A stretch of DNA of 64,000 nucleotides from Virgibacillus proomii (GCF_018916875.1 NZ_JAHLNO010000018.1:1-64000), one strand, 5' to 3'; shown: positions 27,440-35,136, counted from the first letter of the stretch. The notes: a model not told the origin generated them from the letters alone. Translations and numbers: made by a program.

Positions 27440-27782
27440 TTACATATTTTCTTTGATTAATGCTGCTAATTTATCTGATAAATCATCGAAATCATCAAGG
27501 CCGTAGTGAATAGTCGCTTTACTCTCATCTAATTCAAACAGGTCTGTAAAGAAGTCTTTGTTCTTCATATGTCGATTATTGGTATATTCTTTATTGTTAC
27601 TTTCCACAGTATAATTCGTTAAGATACTTGCATAGATTTTATCAATCTGTTGTTCAGAGTTTCCGCCTTCTACTTCCAATATACCTTCTACGGTTTCTAC
27701 AGGTATAAAGTCTGTTTTATTTATTTTCGCATCGACCTTGGCTGACTCAATACTTATTGGAGTTAAATAGTTTTTTAAACAT
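27440..27782 (-). pseudogene. spo0M: spo0M (sporulation-control arrestin-like protein), internally deleted
   Basis: The native start is ATG 27782 behind GGAGGA and reads MFKKLFNSNKY before a stop. A shifted frame continues ISIESAKVDAKINKTDFIPV, ETVEGILEVEGGNSEQQIDK and IYASILTNYTVESNN, matching the arrestin-like N-terminal domain of Spo0M. It then joins directly to a C-terminal piece FFTDLFELDESKATIHYGLD and DLSDKLAALIKENM. Spo0M is about 258 residues; here well under half of that is left, so the central part has been lost. A frameshift plus an internal deletion make it a pseudogene. An open frame of 140 codons covers most of it from 27862 but is not the ancestral reading. Confidence 0.7.
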
Positions 27783-28019
27783 ATATGTTTCTCCTCCTTT
27801 ACTTTTAGTATACAGGAAGTATATGGATAATTATAGGATAGTTTTTTGGCAGAAAAAGTCACAGAGCATAAACGAAAATAGCTTCTTCAGCGTAATTTCG
27901 TAGGGTAACTTGATCATACTTTTTCAATAAAAACCAAATCAGAGCTAATATCTTACTGGAACTGTTCAGCTCACGGAAATGATCTTTTACACTTGAAAGA
28001 CTTTTAAAACAATCTAAAT

Positions 28020-28048
28020 AGCCTTTCTGTCTATCTGGCAGAAAGGCT
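28020..28048 (-). terminator. Hairpin after the PTS IICB gene
   Basis: A 10-bp stem AGCCTTTCTG / CAGAAAGGCT lies 69 nt after the IICB stop. The T tract on the minus strand is interrupted. Confidence 0.55.
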
Positions 28049-28116
28049 GATTAATAGTAACTAGATCGGCTTTGCGTTGTGTGCAGCTACTTGTCTAGCA
28101 ACTTCTGTTTTTGTTG

Positions 28117-29553
28117 TTATTTTCGAATTTTATCAATTTCATCTACAACAAATTGAACATTTGTACCAACGATAACGTGGATACTCTTAGCGCCAACTTT
28201 ATTGATACCAGGTACACCAGTAGCTTTGATTTTTGCTTCATCGACTTTACTCATATCTCTTACCTCAACACGTAAACGGGTGACACAGTTCTCGATGGAT
28301 GCCACATTAGTATCCCCGCCCAGTCCGTCATAAATTTGTGCTGCCATTTTAGCAAAGCGTTGATCAGACTTGATTTCATCTACACTTTCTTCTTCTAATA
28401 ACTCATTATCTTCTCTTCCTGGTGTTTTTAAGTCTAACTTTTTAATTAGGAAGCGGAAGAGGAAGTAATAAATGACTGCAAATACTAAGCCTTGGACAAT
28501 TAACATATATGGTTTATTAGCCAGAGGTAATGGATAGCTTAAGACATAATCGATAAACCCGGCACTAAAGCCAAAACCAGATGTCCATTGGAAGAAAGCA
28601 GCAATCGCTAAAGAAAGTCCTGTAAGCAATGCGTGAACAACATAAAGTGCAGGAGCCAAGAACATAAACGAGAATTCAAGCGGCTCTGTAACACCTGTAA
28701 AAAATGCTGCGAATGCTGTTGCTAATAGTAATGAAGCTGCATGCTTTTTTCTTCTTGTTTTTGCTGTATGGTACATAGCAAGCGCGGCAGCTGGTAAACC
28801 AAACATCATAATTGGGAAGAAACCTGCTTGATACATACCAGTTACACCTTTGATACCTGTACCATCACGGAATTTACCAATATCATCAATACCTGCTACA
28901 TCAAACCAGAACACGGAGTTTAACGCATGATGCAAGCCGGTTGGAATTAATAAGCGGTTAAAAAATCCGTAGAGACCTGCGCCGATAGCACCTAAATCAC
29001 TAATTGCCGTTCCAAACGATACTAAAGCGGTATAGACAACAGGCCAAATGAAAAATAAAAGGCCGGAAACAAATAGCATTGCTACGGATGTCATGATTGG
29101 TACAAGCCGTTTACCACTGAAAAATGCCAATGCATCAGGCAGCTGTACATGACTAAAGCGATTATACATAATGGATGCAACAATTCCAGAAATAATCCCA
29201 ATAAAAACATTTTCAATTGCTCCAAATGCTGCATTTACACTTTCTTTTTCTATCCCTTGTAACGAGGCAACAGTATCTACAGAAAGCAAAGTTATTGCAA
29301 CTAAGTAGCCGACAAGACCACTTAATGCAGCTGAACCATCTCTATCTTTGGCTAATCCTAATGCAACCCCAAGCGCAAATAAAATTGGCATATTATCAAT
29401 GATGGAAGCCCCAGCTTTGTTTAGAAATACTGCTAAAGAGTTTACTTGGTCGCTGTCAATCCAATAACCAATTCCCATTAAAATAGCAGCAGCTGGTAAA
29501 ACAGCTACCGGAAGCATAAGAGACCGACCGAGTCGTTGCACATAATTCATCAT
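28117..29553 (-). CDS. PTS N-acetylglucosamine/glucose-type IICB component
   Basis: This 478-residue protein has an N-terminal IIC membrane domain (GRSLMLPVAVLPAAAILMGI, LLIPTGLHHALNSVFWFD, FFTGVTEPLEFSFMFLAPAL) and a C-terminal IIB domain with phospho-cysteine in ASIENCVTRLRVEVRD. The IIC sequence is closest in my memory to NagP-type N-acetylglucosamine permeases; maltose or glucose remains possible. It lacks IIA, which is supplied in trans, probably by the EIIA gene at 31373. It starts at ATG 29553 (or 29550) after AAGGAGGAA. A BglG-type antiterminator gene lies 119 nt upstream on the same strand. Confidence 0.85.
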   Translation of the reverse strand: MMNYVQRLGRSLMLPVAVLPAAAILMGIGYWIDSDQVNSLAVFLNKAGASIIDNMPILFALGVALGLAKDRDGSAALSGLVGYLVAITLLSVDTVASLQGIEKESVNAAFGAIENVFIGIISGIVASIMYNRFSHVQLPDALAFFSGKRLVPIMTSVAMLFVSGLLFFIWPVVYTALVSFGTAISDLGAIGAGLYGFFNRLLIPTGLHHALNSVFWFDVAGIDDIGKFRDGTGIKGVTGMYQAGFFPIMMFGLPAAALAMYHTAKTRRKKHAASLLLATAFAAFFTGVTEPLEFSFMFLAPALYVVHALLTGLSLAIAAFFQWTSGFGFSAGFIDYVLSYPLPLANKPYMLIVQGLVFAVIYYFLFRFLIKKLDLKTPGREDNELLEEESVDEIKSDQRFAKMAAQIYDGLGGDTNVASIENCVTRLRVEVRDMSKVDEAKIKATGVPGINKVGAKSIHVIVGTNVQFVVDEIDKIRK

Positions 29554-29671
29554 TATAAAATTCCTCCTTATAATTGTTATGAACGAAGGCCTGAATGATA
29601 CAGTAATGACATAATAGTAGTAATTTAAATGAAAACGCTACCAACTTAAAAAGGAACAAAATCAGCTTGTA

Positions 29672-30493
29672 TTATTGGTATTTTTTAAGGCGTTCGATAT
29701 GCAATGTTATATAGCCTAATTCTTCAGGAGGCAGCTCAATTCCATGATTTGCAGCAACTTCTTTTGCTACGTTAACGGAACAACGGTAAGATCGTTTAAA
29801 CTTTTTTTTAATCATCGCTAGCATTTCTTCATCTAAGGAATGAGCTTCACAGTGATTTACTCTATTCAAGGCAAACCTTAAATGGGTCATTAATCGTTCA
29901 TAAGCAATTGCACCTTCATTAAAGGTCATGTTTAAATCATCCTGAATTGCTTCGATCATGTCTTTTACAATCGCTGTTTGTCTTACCGTTTCATGTAAAT
30001 CACCTCCTTTGATTTTCATTGTGTGGATGTGAAGGGCAATAAAGCCTGCTTCATCGGTAGGCAGTTCCATATTTAGTTTGTCTTTTACGTGATTAATCGC
30101 CCAAAGTCCAATATTGAATTCTTCTCGGTACATAATTTTAATTTCTTGCAGAAGCTTATTTTTTAAGTGAATTCCTTCTTTGCTTCGTTCAATAGCAAAT
30201 GAGAGATGATCAGTCAGTGCTAAAAGAATATGCTCATTCAAATTGGTACCTAATTGCTTTTCTGCATAAGCGATAATTTCTTCTGATATTAGCAAGTGTT
30301 CTTCCGGGATTCGCATAATCAACTCCTGCAATTTTTCATTTTCTTTTAGTACAAATAATTTTTCAATTTTTGCTGGATTAACAATATCTTTTCTCTTTTT
30401 ATTAAAGGCGACACCAGCACCAATTGCGATTTTTTCCTGCTTGTCGTCTGTTACGATTACTGCGTTATTATTTAAGATTTTTGTAATTCTCAC
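29672..30493 (-). CDS. BglG/LicT-family transcriptional antiterminator
   Basis: This 273-residue protein has an N-terminal CAT RNA-binding domain (MRITKILNNNAVIVTDDKQE, IGAGVAFNKKRKD) and two PRD domains. The PRD histidines are in LTDHLSFAIER, EAGFIALHIHT, MTHLRFALNRV and ELGYITLHIERL. When its PRDs are suitably phosphorylated by the PTS it binds a RAT hairpin and prevents termination. A RAT-like site is seen in the leader of the EIIA gene (31981-32005), a likely target. The start is GTG 30493; its GGAGG ribosome site is part of a palindrome. Confidence 0.88.
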   Translation of the reverse strand: MRITKILNNNAVIVTDDKQEKIAIGAGVAFNKKRKDIVNPAKIEKLFVLKENEKLQELIMRIPEEHLLISEEIIAYAEKQLGTNLNEHILLALTDHLSFAIERSKEGIHLKNKLLQEIKIMYREEFNIGLWAINHVKDKLNMELPTDEAGFIALHIHTMKIKGGDLHETVRQTAIVKDMIEAIQDDLNMTFNEGAIAYERLMTHLRFALNRVNHCEAHSLDEEMLAMIKKKFKRSYRCSVNVAKEVAANHGIELPPEELGYITLHIERLKKYQ

Positions 30494-30494
30494 C

Positions 30495-30507
30495 GGAGGT
30501 CACCTCC
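30495..30507 (-). promoter_or_regulatory. Palindrome covering the antiterminator ribosome site
   Basis: On the minus strand the sequence GGAGGTGACCTCC is self-complementary and contains the Shine-Dalgarno of the GTG start at 30493. A GGAGG/CCTCC stem with a 3-nt loop could lower translation of the regulator. The structure is seen; the effect is inferred. Confidence 0.45.
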
Positions 30508-30701
30508 TTTAGATTGCCTGTATTCTTGTCTGTAGTTGCAGGGATCTATGATATTTAATTTTACGCAGAATAAATTGCGGATAGTACATGCTTCAACTTT
30601 ACCTAGGAGAAATTTTATTGATTAGCTATGTTACCGTATTCAATTTGCATACAAAAGAAAATTTTAACGTGAGATAATACGTTATCCAAAAAACAGTTAG
30701 T

Positions 30702-31100
30702 TTTATCCCGTATCTAAGGTGCGTAAGACTCCCAGTTTAAGAGTTTAGAGTATACGAAGATCTAAGTTGGAGATTACGGACCACGATTCGTTAATAGACA
30801 TCGCACGCAGAAAAAGCGTTCTTCTTTTTTAAGGACAAGGAAAGCTACGACAGCAATACACCGCACGCAGAAAAAGGGCTCTTCTTTTTCAAGGACAAGG
30901 AAAGCTAAGACAGCACTACACCGCACGCAGAAAAAGAGTACTTCTTTTTCAAGGACTTATAGGAAAATATAAAACTTTATGGTTTATAGTATAAGAAAAA
31001 CTACAGCTTTCGCTAAAGACTTGGCGATAAGCCAAGTTTTTCTAATATTCTATCAATAGTCGGATGAGAGAAAATCCCTACTGAAGAAAGCTCACTTTAT
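30702..31100 (+). repeat. Family A repeat, copy 6, with tandem units and a nested family B element
   Basis: The left end is TTTAT-CCCGTATCTAAGGTGC. Three units of about 59 bp (CACGCAGAAAAAGCGTTC etc.) occupy 30795-30955. A complete family B element interrupts it at 30955-31047. The right part resumes as GTCGGATGAGAGAAAATCCC and ends CTCACTTTAT at 31100. Confidence 0.7.
30955..31047 (+). repeat. Family B palindromic repeat, copy 3, nested in family A
   Basis: Runs from ACTTATAGGAAAATATAA to TTTTTCTAATA with the nested stems of the family. It sits inside a family A copy, which suggests family B inserted later. Confidence 0.7.
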
Positions 31101-31372
31101 GTATAAATGCACCTAAATTGCTACACCAGAAATTTGATACTAGCCGGTTTTTAAGGAAAGCCAGGGATTTCAAGACCGGTGTGGAAAGACAGCAAACGGA
31201 ATCTCCTAAAGTCAAAATAAATATCGACAAAATTAGCAACTTTCTTAGGAAGGCAACGTCGTCCGCCCCGATAAGAGGACGGTTCGACCAGTTGCTAATC
31301 AAGTGTTTGCATTTGTTGAAAAAGCGCAAACTAAACATTATTTGCCATACATACAGTAATTTATAATTAAGC
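31101..31372. other. Gene-free stretch, coding status unclear
   Basis: Two overlapping open frames of 82-86 codons occur on opposite strands (plus 31118-31366, minus 31078-31338). Neither has a good ribosome site or a family I recognise. The plus frame (SPKVKINIDKISNFLRKATS) is polar and basic and could be a transposase scrap, but I cannot support a call. Confidence 0.3.
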
Positions 31373-31855
31373 TTAAGCAGTTACATTCATAATGACGGTT
31401 TCACTTGCAACACTTAGTTTTTCCTCTGTAAATGTAAGCTTTCGCTCATTGCTGTTTGTAATAATAATCGGCGTAATGATACTAGATGCATGTTGTTTAA
31501 TATAATCTAAGTCAATTTCCATCAGTGGTTGCCCTTTAGTTACCGTATCGCCTGCAGCAACTTTTAGTTCAAACCCTTCCCCTTTTAAACTAACCGTTTC
31601 CAATCCTACATGAATCAGGACTTCCGTACCATCGTTTGTAGTAAGGCCAATTGCATGTTTTGTTTCCGGTATTTGTACAACCTTTCCATCTATCGGTGAA
31701 AGTAGTTTTCCTTCACTTGGGATAATTGCAATTCCTTCCCCCATCATTTTCTGATTAAAAACAGGATCAGGTACTTCTTCTAATGGAACTATTTCTCCGT
31801 TTAATGGTGCATAGATAGCTTGTTCTTTTGATTTTTTGAATAGGTTCTTTAACAT
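31373..31855 (-). CDS. Glucose-type PTS EIIA protein (stand-alone)
   Basis: This 160-residue single-domain EIIA of the glucose family shows APLNGEIVPLEEVPDPVF at the start, and the two active-site histidine blocks TKHAIGLTT and VLIHVGLETVSLKG. It carries phosphate from HPr to a IIB domain. The IICB gene at 28117 lacks IIA, so the two probably work together, although repeats and the antiterminator gene separate them. An in-frame GTG at 31864 lies within the AAGGAG site; ATG 31855 is chosen. The leader carries a promoter, a RAT-like site and a terminator, so expression looks antiterminator-controlled. Confidence 0.88.
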   Translation of the reverse strand: MLKNLFKKSKEQAIYAPLNGEIVPLEEVPDPVFNQKMMGEGIAIIPSEGKLLSPIDGKVVQIPETKHAIGLTTNDGTEVLIHVGLETVSLKGEGFELKVAAGDTVTKGQPLMEIDLDYIKQHASSIITPIIITNSNERKLTFTEEKLSVASETVIMNVTA

Positions 31856-31930
31856 TTCTTGCACTCCTTGCTATTCTGAGTTTAATTTTACTATTTTGTG
31901 ACTAAGGGAGTATGTTTTTTTAGTTTTAGC

Positions 31931-31988
31931 AAAAAAGGCATGGTAGTATACAGAGTCACAATAGCCACTCTATTATACCACCATGCCT
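31931..31988 (-). terminator. Leader terminator of the EIIA gene
   Basis: On the minus strand a long stem with outer arm AGGCATGGTGGTATA / TATACTACCATGCCT is followed by TTTTTT, about 75 nt before the EIIA start and after its promoter. The position marks it as a regulated leader terminator rather than the end of a gene. Confidence 0.8.
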
Positions 31989-32005
31989 AATCGGATTAGT
32001 AACAT
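31981..32005 (-). promoter_or_regulatory. RAT-like antiterminator binding site
   Basis: The minus strand contains GTTACTAATCCGATTAGGC, close to the RAT pattern GTTACTG...CAGGCA bound by BglG/LicT proteins. It can fold as CTAAT-CCG-ATTAG. Its 3' part (AGGCATGG) is also the 5' arm of the leader terminator, so the two folds exclude each other, as in bgl/lic leaders. Confidence 0.65.
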
Positions 32006-32031
32006 GTGATCGAATATTTATTATTACTGTT

Positions 32032-32060
32032 ATCATAACACCATTATTAGGAAAAATCAA
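32032..32060 (-). promoter_or_regulatory. SigA-type promoter of the EIIA gene
   Basis: On the minus strand, TTGATT (32055-32060) and TATGAT (32032-32037) are separated by exactly 17 nt. Transcription would start near 32025, giving a leader of about 170 nt that includes the RAT-like site and terminator. Confidence 0.7.
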
Positions 32061-32068
32061 TGCATAAA

Positions 32069-32082
32069 CGAAACCGTTTCCT
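32069..32082 (-). promoter_or_regulatory. cre-like site upstream of the EIIA promoter
   Basis: AGGAAACGGTTTCG on the minus strand fits the CcpA operator pattern in 12 of 14 positions and lies 9 bp upstream of the -35 box. Carbon-catabolite control is inferred. Confidence 0.45.
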
Positions 32083-32489
32083 TTTGCAGTTGATCAAGGC
32101 TTTATAGAAATAGAATAACAAGTATAACAAATAACCTAAATTACCTTTAGCAATCATGTTTTTAAGCCATTTAAGTAGCTATAAATGAAGCAAAGAAAGC
32201 AACTAGATAGGAATTAACAATGCACTAAATTCTGGACTTTTTATAAACTCAGGAATTTCTATGATCGTTGTACCTAACTAACAGCTATCTATAGGCATAA
32301 TAAAAGTACATTTTAGCGAATAAGTACACAATACTGCAGATGAGTTGAAAATAAAAAAGACTTGCCAATCAAGGTTTTACAAAATTTAAAGACAATTAAA
32401 CATATCTATAATTACACCTTAAACGTCATTTGAACAGTATTTTATCGACAAATGGTGTTATTAAGTGTTTCAAAGTAAGAGGTGAAAAA
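32083..32489. other. Gene-free region
   Basis: AT-rich DNA between the EIIA promoter and the methyltransferase remnant. No gene, terminator or repeat of the known families is seen. Confidence 0.4.
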
Positions 32490-33108
32490 ATGATGGAAGA
32501 AACACATCATATAGGATTAAAAATAGGAAGTTTATTTGATGGAATTGGAGTATTTCCTCTAGTTGGTTCTCGTTACGGAATTATCCCAACATGGGTAAGT
32601 GAAATAGAGAAAGCGCCTGTATCTATTACAAAACGTCACTTCTCTCATATGCTCCATCTGGAAGATATTACAAAAATAGATGGTGGAGAAATACCACCTG
32701 TTCATGTCATTACCTTTGGTTCGCCTTGTCAGAACTTATAGAATATCGGTAAGCGAGAAGGTCTTGCATGAAGTCAGTCCAGTTGTTCTACCATACAATA
32801 CGAATTATTGAAGAAATGAGGTATACAACCAATGGATTATATCCAGTTATCACTGTTTGAGAAAACGTCATGGGAGCTTTTTCATCAAATAACCGGCTGG
32901 ATTTTAAAGCCGTGTTGGAGTCGTTCACAAAAACCGATATTCCAATGCCTGCTTCTGGAGAATGGGCAAACGCAAGAATGGTCCGAGGGAAGGATGTTGA
33001 AGTGTGTTGGCGACTATTGGATGCCCGATATTTGGGAATCCCCACACTCGCTCAAAGAAGAAGACGTATCTCCTTGTGGCAGATTCTGGAGGGAAACGTG
33101 TCTCACAA
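32490..33108 (+). pseudogene. C5-cytosine DNA methyltransferase, decayed
   Basis: Starts at ATG 32490 behind AAGAGGTG. Motif I reads KIGSLFDGIGVFPLV, and the catalytic motif IV reads VITFGSPCQNL, then a TAG at 32738. The following sequence still reads NIGKREGLA, as in phage-type Dcm enzymes, before another stop. Later pieces show the motif VIII region LLDARYLGIPTLAQRRRR and, one frame over, LLVADSGGKRVSQ. The recognition domain and motifs IX-X are gone. No restriction enzyme gene is present. The 3' end fuses into the following HTTM reading frame. Confidence 0.75.
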
Positions 33109-33549
33109 GTGAATATTACGATTACTAAAATTGTAAACTATATATCTAAAGAACGTTTTACGATAGGTCCTAGTTTAGCAAGGATTGGATTAGGTTCTGT
33201 GATGTTAAGTTATTACTTAGTTCACTATCATCAAAGACATTTTTTGTGGTTCGATAATGGTCTTGTTACAAATGATAGTTTCAGTGAATTGTTTAATTTA
33301 TATACTTTATCAGATAATATTTATTACTTTAAATTCATCTTTCATTTTGGTTTATTATTGTCACTATGTTTTTTAATTGGTTTTAAAACTAGATTTGTAT
33401 CATTTTTAAACATTTTCTCTTTTCACTCTATAACTTCAGGAAACTTTTTTATAGGAGGCGGAGGTGATAATTTATTATTAGTTTGTATGATCTACTTTAT
33501 TTTAAAGGATATGGGTAATAGATATTCTTTAGATTCATATCTTAATTAA
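33109..33549 (+). CDS. HTTM/SdpB-like membrane protein, short form
   Basis: The open frame runs from 33004, but its first 35 codons are methyltransferase remnant. The membrane protein proper begins near GTG 33109 (VNITITKIVNYISKERF). ARIGLGSVMLSYYLVHYH, a polar outer segment WFDNGLVTNDSFSELFNLYT, then two or three helices and GNFFIGGGGDNLLLVCMIYF follow. This order resembles the N-terminal part of HTTM-domain proteins such as SdpB, which help mature or export Sdp-type peptide toxins. SdpB is about 300 residues; this one has 146, so it is either a short variant or truncated. The ribosome site GGAGGG is 15 nt away, so the start is uncertain. A secreted peptide gene follows. Confidence 0.6.
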   Translation: MNITITKIVNYISKERFTIGPSLARIGLGSVMLSYYLVHYHQRHFLWFDNGLVTNDSFSELFNLYTLSDNIYYFKFIFHFGLLLSLCFLIGFKTRFVSFLNIFSFHSITSGNFFIGGGGDNLLLVCMIYFILKDMGNRYSLDSYLN

Positions 33550-33581
33550 TTGGGATTTATTATTTTCGATTTGCATATTAA

Positions 33582-33628
33582 CACTACAATGGCATAGTCT
33601 AAAATAGGACTATACCATTGTAGTAGTG
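33582..33628 (+). terminator. Hairpin between the HTTM-like gene and the peptide gene
   Basis: The arms CACTACAATGGCATAGTC and GACTATACCATTGTAGTAGTG form a long stem with one bulge. There is no T tract on the plus strand, so it may be a terminator or a transcript-end stabiliser. Confidence 0.5.
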
Positions 33629-33739
33629 ATTAATGTGGCGAATTTTCCTAATTATATAAAGTGTTTCTATATTAATAAACAATTTTATTAAACTATATTT
33701 TTAATTGTTTTGAATAGATTTAATTTATTTAAAATAACC

Positions 33740-33791
33740 TTGATTAAACTACATTAATGTAGTAAGGTTATTAAAACTAAATTAATGTAGT
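33740..33791 (+). promoter_or_regulatory. Promoter with two BlaI/MecI-like operators upstream of the peptide gene
   Basis: A perfect 16-bp palindrome ACTACATTAATGTAGT (33748-33763) and a near-copy ACTAAATTAATGTAGT (33776-33791) have centres 28 bp apart. The half-site ACTACA/TGTAGT is the kind bound by BlaI/MecI/CopY repressors. A weak promoter TTGATT-17 nt-TAAGGT overlaps the first palindrome. No such repressor gene is in the window. Confidence 0.55.
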
Positions 33792-33832
33792 TTGAGTGAC
33801 CTCTTTATATGTTTGGAAGGAGGTGAAAAACT

Positions 33833-34207
33833 ATGAAATTCAAAAAGTTAATAGCAACATTATTACTAGGTTTCTCCGTTTTACTTTTAGCAAATGACAT
33901 GGTTGCTGCAGCAACTTGGTATACTTCTACTATTACCTTGCCGCGAAATGGCTTTTGGTATAGTGTATCAAGGAAAGCTACAGCCAATTCACAAAAGACT
34001 AAAGTCACTAAGCCAAAATATGATGTTGTATCTCATATCGCCAATTCAGATAAGTCAAGGGTAACAAGCAATCAAACACACAAAAAAAATCAAACAGACA
34101 CTCGAACACACAAGAGTAATATGAAGGGTACTACAATAAAAGCTGCTTTTAGATCATCTATTATTAATCAAAAAACTAATAGAGTTGTTCTATCATGGCG
34201 ACCATAG
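33833..34207 (+). CDS. Secreted basic peptide, candidate bacteriocin precursor
   Basis: This 124-residue precursor has a clear signal peptide (MKFKKLIATLLLGFSVLLLA) and a probable cleavage after MVAAA. The mature part of about 97 residues has no cysteine. It starts TWYTSTITLPRNGFWYSVSR, is rich in Lys, Arg, Ser, Thr and Asn, has a very polar middle (QTHKKNQTDTRTHKSN), and ends AAFRSSIINQ ... VVLSWRP. It has an unusually strong ribosome site (GGAAGGAGGTG) and its own operator region. An ABC transporter with three membrane subunits follows after an intercistronic hairpin. The layout is that of a bacteriocin or signalling-peptide operon, but I do not recognise the peptide family, and activity is inference. 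Confidence 0.75.
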   Translation: MKFKKLIATLLLGFSVLLLANDMVAAATWYTSTITLPRNGFWYSVSRKATANSQKTKVTKPKYDVVSHIANSDKSRVTSNQTHKKNQTDTRTHKSNMKGTTIKAAFRSSIINQKTNRVVLSWRP

Positions 34208-34230
34208 TAATTTAAAAGTATTTATTCATA

Positions 34231-34266
34231 ATAGAGTTGATTATCTAATACGGTAATCAACTCTAT
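34231..34266 (+). terminator. Intercistronic hairpin between peptide and transporter genes
   Basis: A perfect 13-bp stem ATAGAGTTGATTA / TAATCAACTCTAT with a 10-nt loop and no T run. It probably lets part of the transcript through, giving more peptide mRNA than transporter mRNA. Confidence 0.6.
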
Positions 34267-34286
34267 CAATGCAGGAGGAATTTGAA

Positions 34287-35114
34287 ATGATAAGTAGAAT
34301 GATAAAAATGGATCTTCATTCACTAATAACCAAAAAATCCGTTTGGATAGCAATAATCTTATTTTTTGTTATTTCATTATTAAATTATGAATTCCTTAAA
34401 AGTGAAGAGCCAATTGGAAATCCCTATTATATACCATCCCCTGCATTTCATTATTTTGTATCTGCTCAAGGCGGGGGATCTGGTTTTTTATTTGTCTTCT
34501 TACCACTATTGGTAGCTATAGCAACAGGAGATTTATTTATACGTGAAAGAAATTCTAGCTACCTAATGTTTTCCATAATGAGAACAGATATAATTACATA
34601 TATTAGAAGTAAAATAATATCTATAGGAATTTGTAGTGCTTTGATTATGGCTCTATCCCAAATTTTATTATTAAGTTATACATTAATTGTCTTTCCTGTA
34701 AACTTACCTGACCCGAGCGGTACTGTACCTTATTTTGCCGAAAATATTTACTTGAATTCACCACTTTTGTATTGTTTAATTCTTATCTTAAATAGTTCCG
34801 CTATGGCTTTTTTTATGGGAACTTTAAGTATATTACTTTCAGTAATTTTAGATAATCTATATGCTGCTATACTAGCGCCTTATATTCTATTTATTGGCCT
34901 CTCTGAAACATTAATGTCGGCACCATTAATTTATGATTCAAACTTAAGTTATGCACTTTATTCATTATCGCCACTTGTCATGTCGGGTGATTATATCACT
35001 ATAGAGTATTCATGGTGGGTTGTTCTAATTTATTGGATCATATTAACTATTATAATAGCTTTATTAACTATTTTAGTATTCAATAAAAAATATAAGAGAG
35101 AAAAACTCATCTAA
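34287..35114 (+). CDS. ABC-2-type permease of the bacteriocin-like cassette
   Basis: This 275-residue membrane protein has about six helices. An N-terminal amphipathic segment MIKMDLHSLITKKSVW leads into helix 1, an outer loop follows, and then comes RERNSSYLMFSIMRTDIITY, typical of ABC-2 permeases that assemble with a separate ATPase. An ATG at 34269 overlaps the AGGAGG site, so ATG 34287 is the start. It forms an operon with the ATPase 22 nt downstream and two further membrane proteins. A role in peptide export or self-protection is inferred from context. Confidence 0.75.
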   Translation: MISRMIKMDLHSLITKKSVWIAIILFFVISLLNYEFLKSEEPIGNPYYIPSPAFHYFVSAQGGGSGFLFVFLPLLVAIATGDLFIRERNSSYLMFSIMRTDIITYIRSKIISIGICSALIMALSQILLLSYTLIVFPVNLPDPSGTVPYFAENIYLNSPLLYCLILILNSSAMAFFMGTLSILLSVILDNLYAAILAPYILFIGLSETLMSAPLIYDSNLSYALYSLSPLVMSGDYITIEYSWWVVLIYWIILTIIIALLTILVFNKKYKREKLI

Positions 35115-35136
35115 TAATGATTGGAGGTTAAATTAA

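Noticed and set aside
31078-31366. Overlapping open frames on both strands between the repeat and the EIIA gene
   Set aside because: They conflict with each other, lack good ribosome sites and resemble no known family.
33833-34207. Lactococcin 972-type bacteriocin call
   Set aside because: The precursor lacks the family pattern by eye, and the large membrane protein typical of those clusters is absent, so only a general bacteriocin-like call is made.
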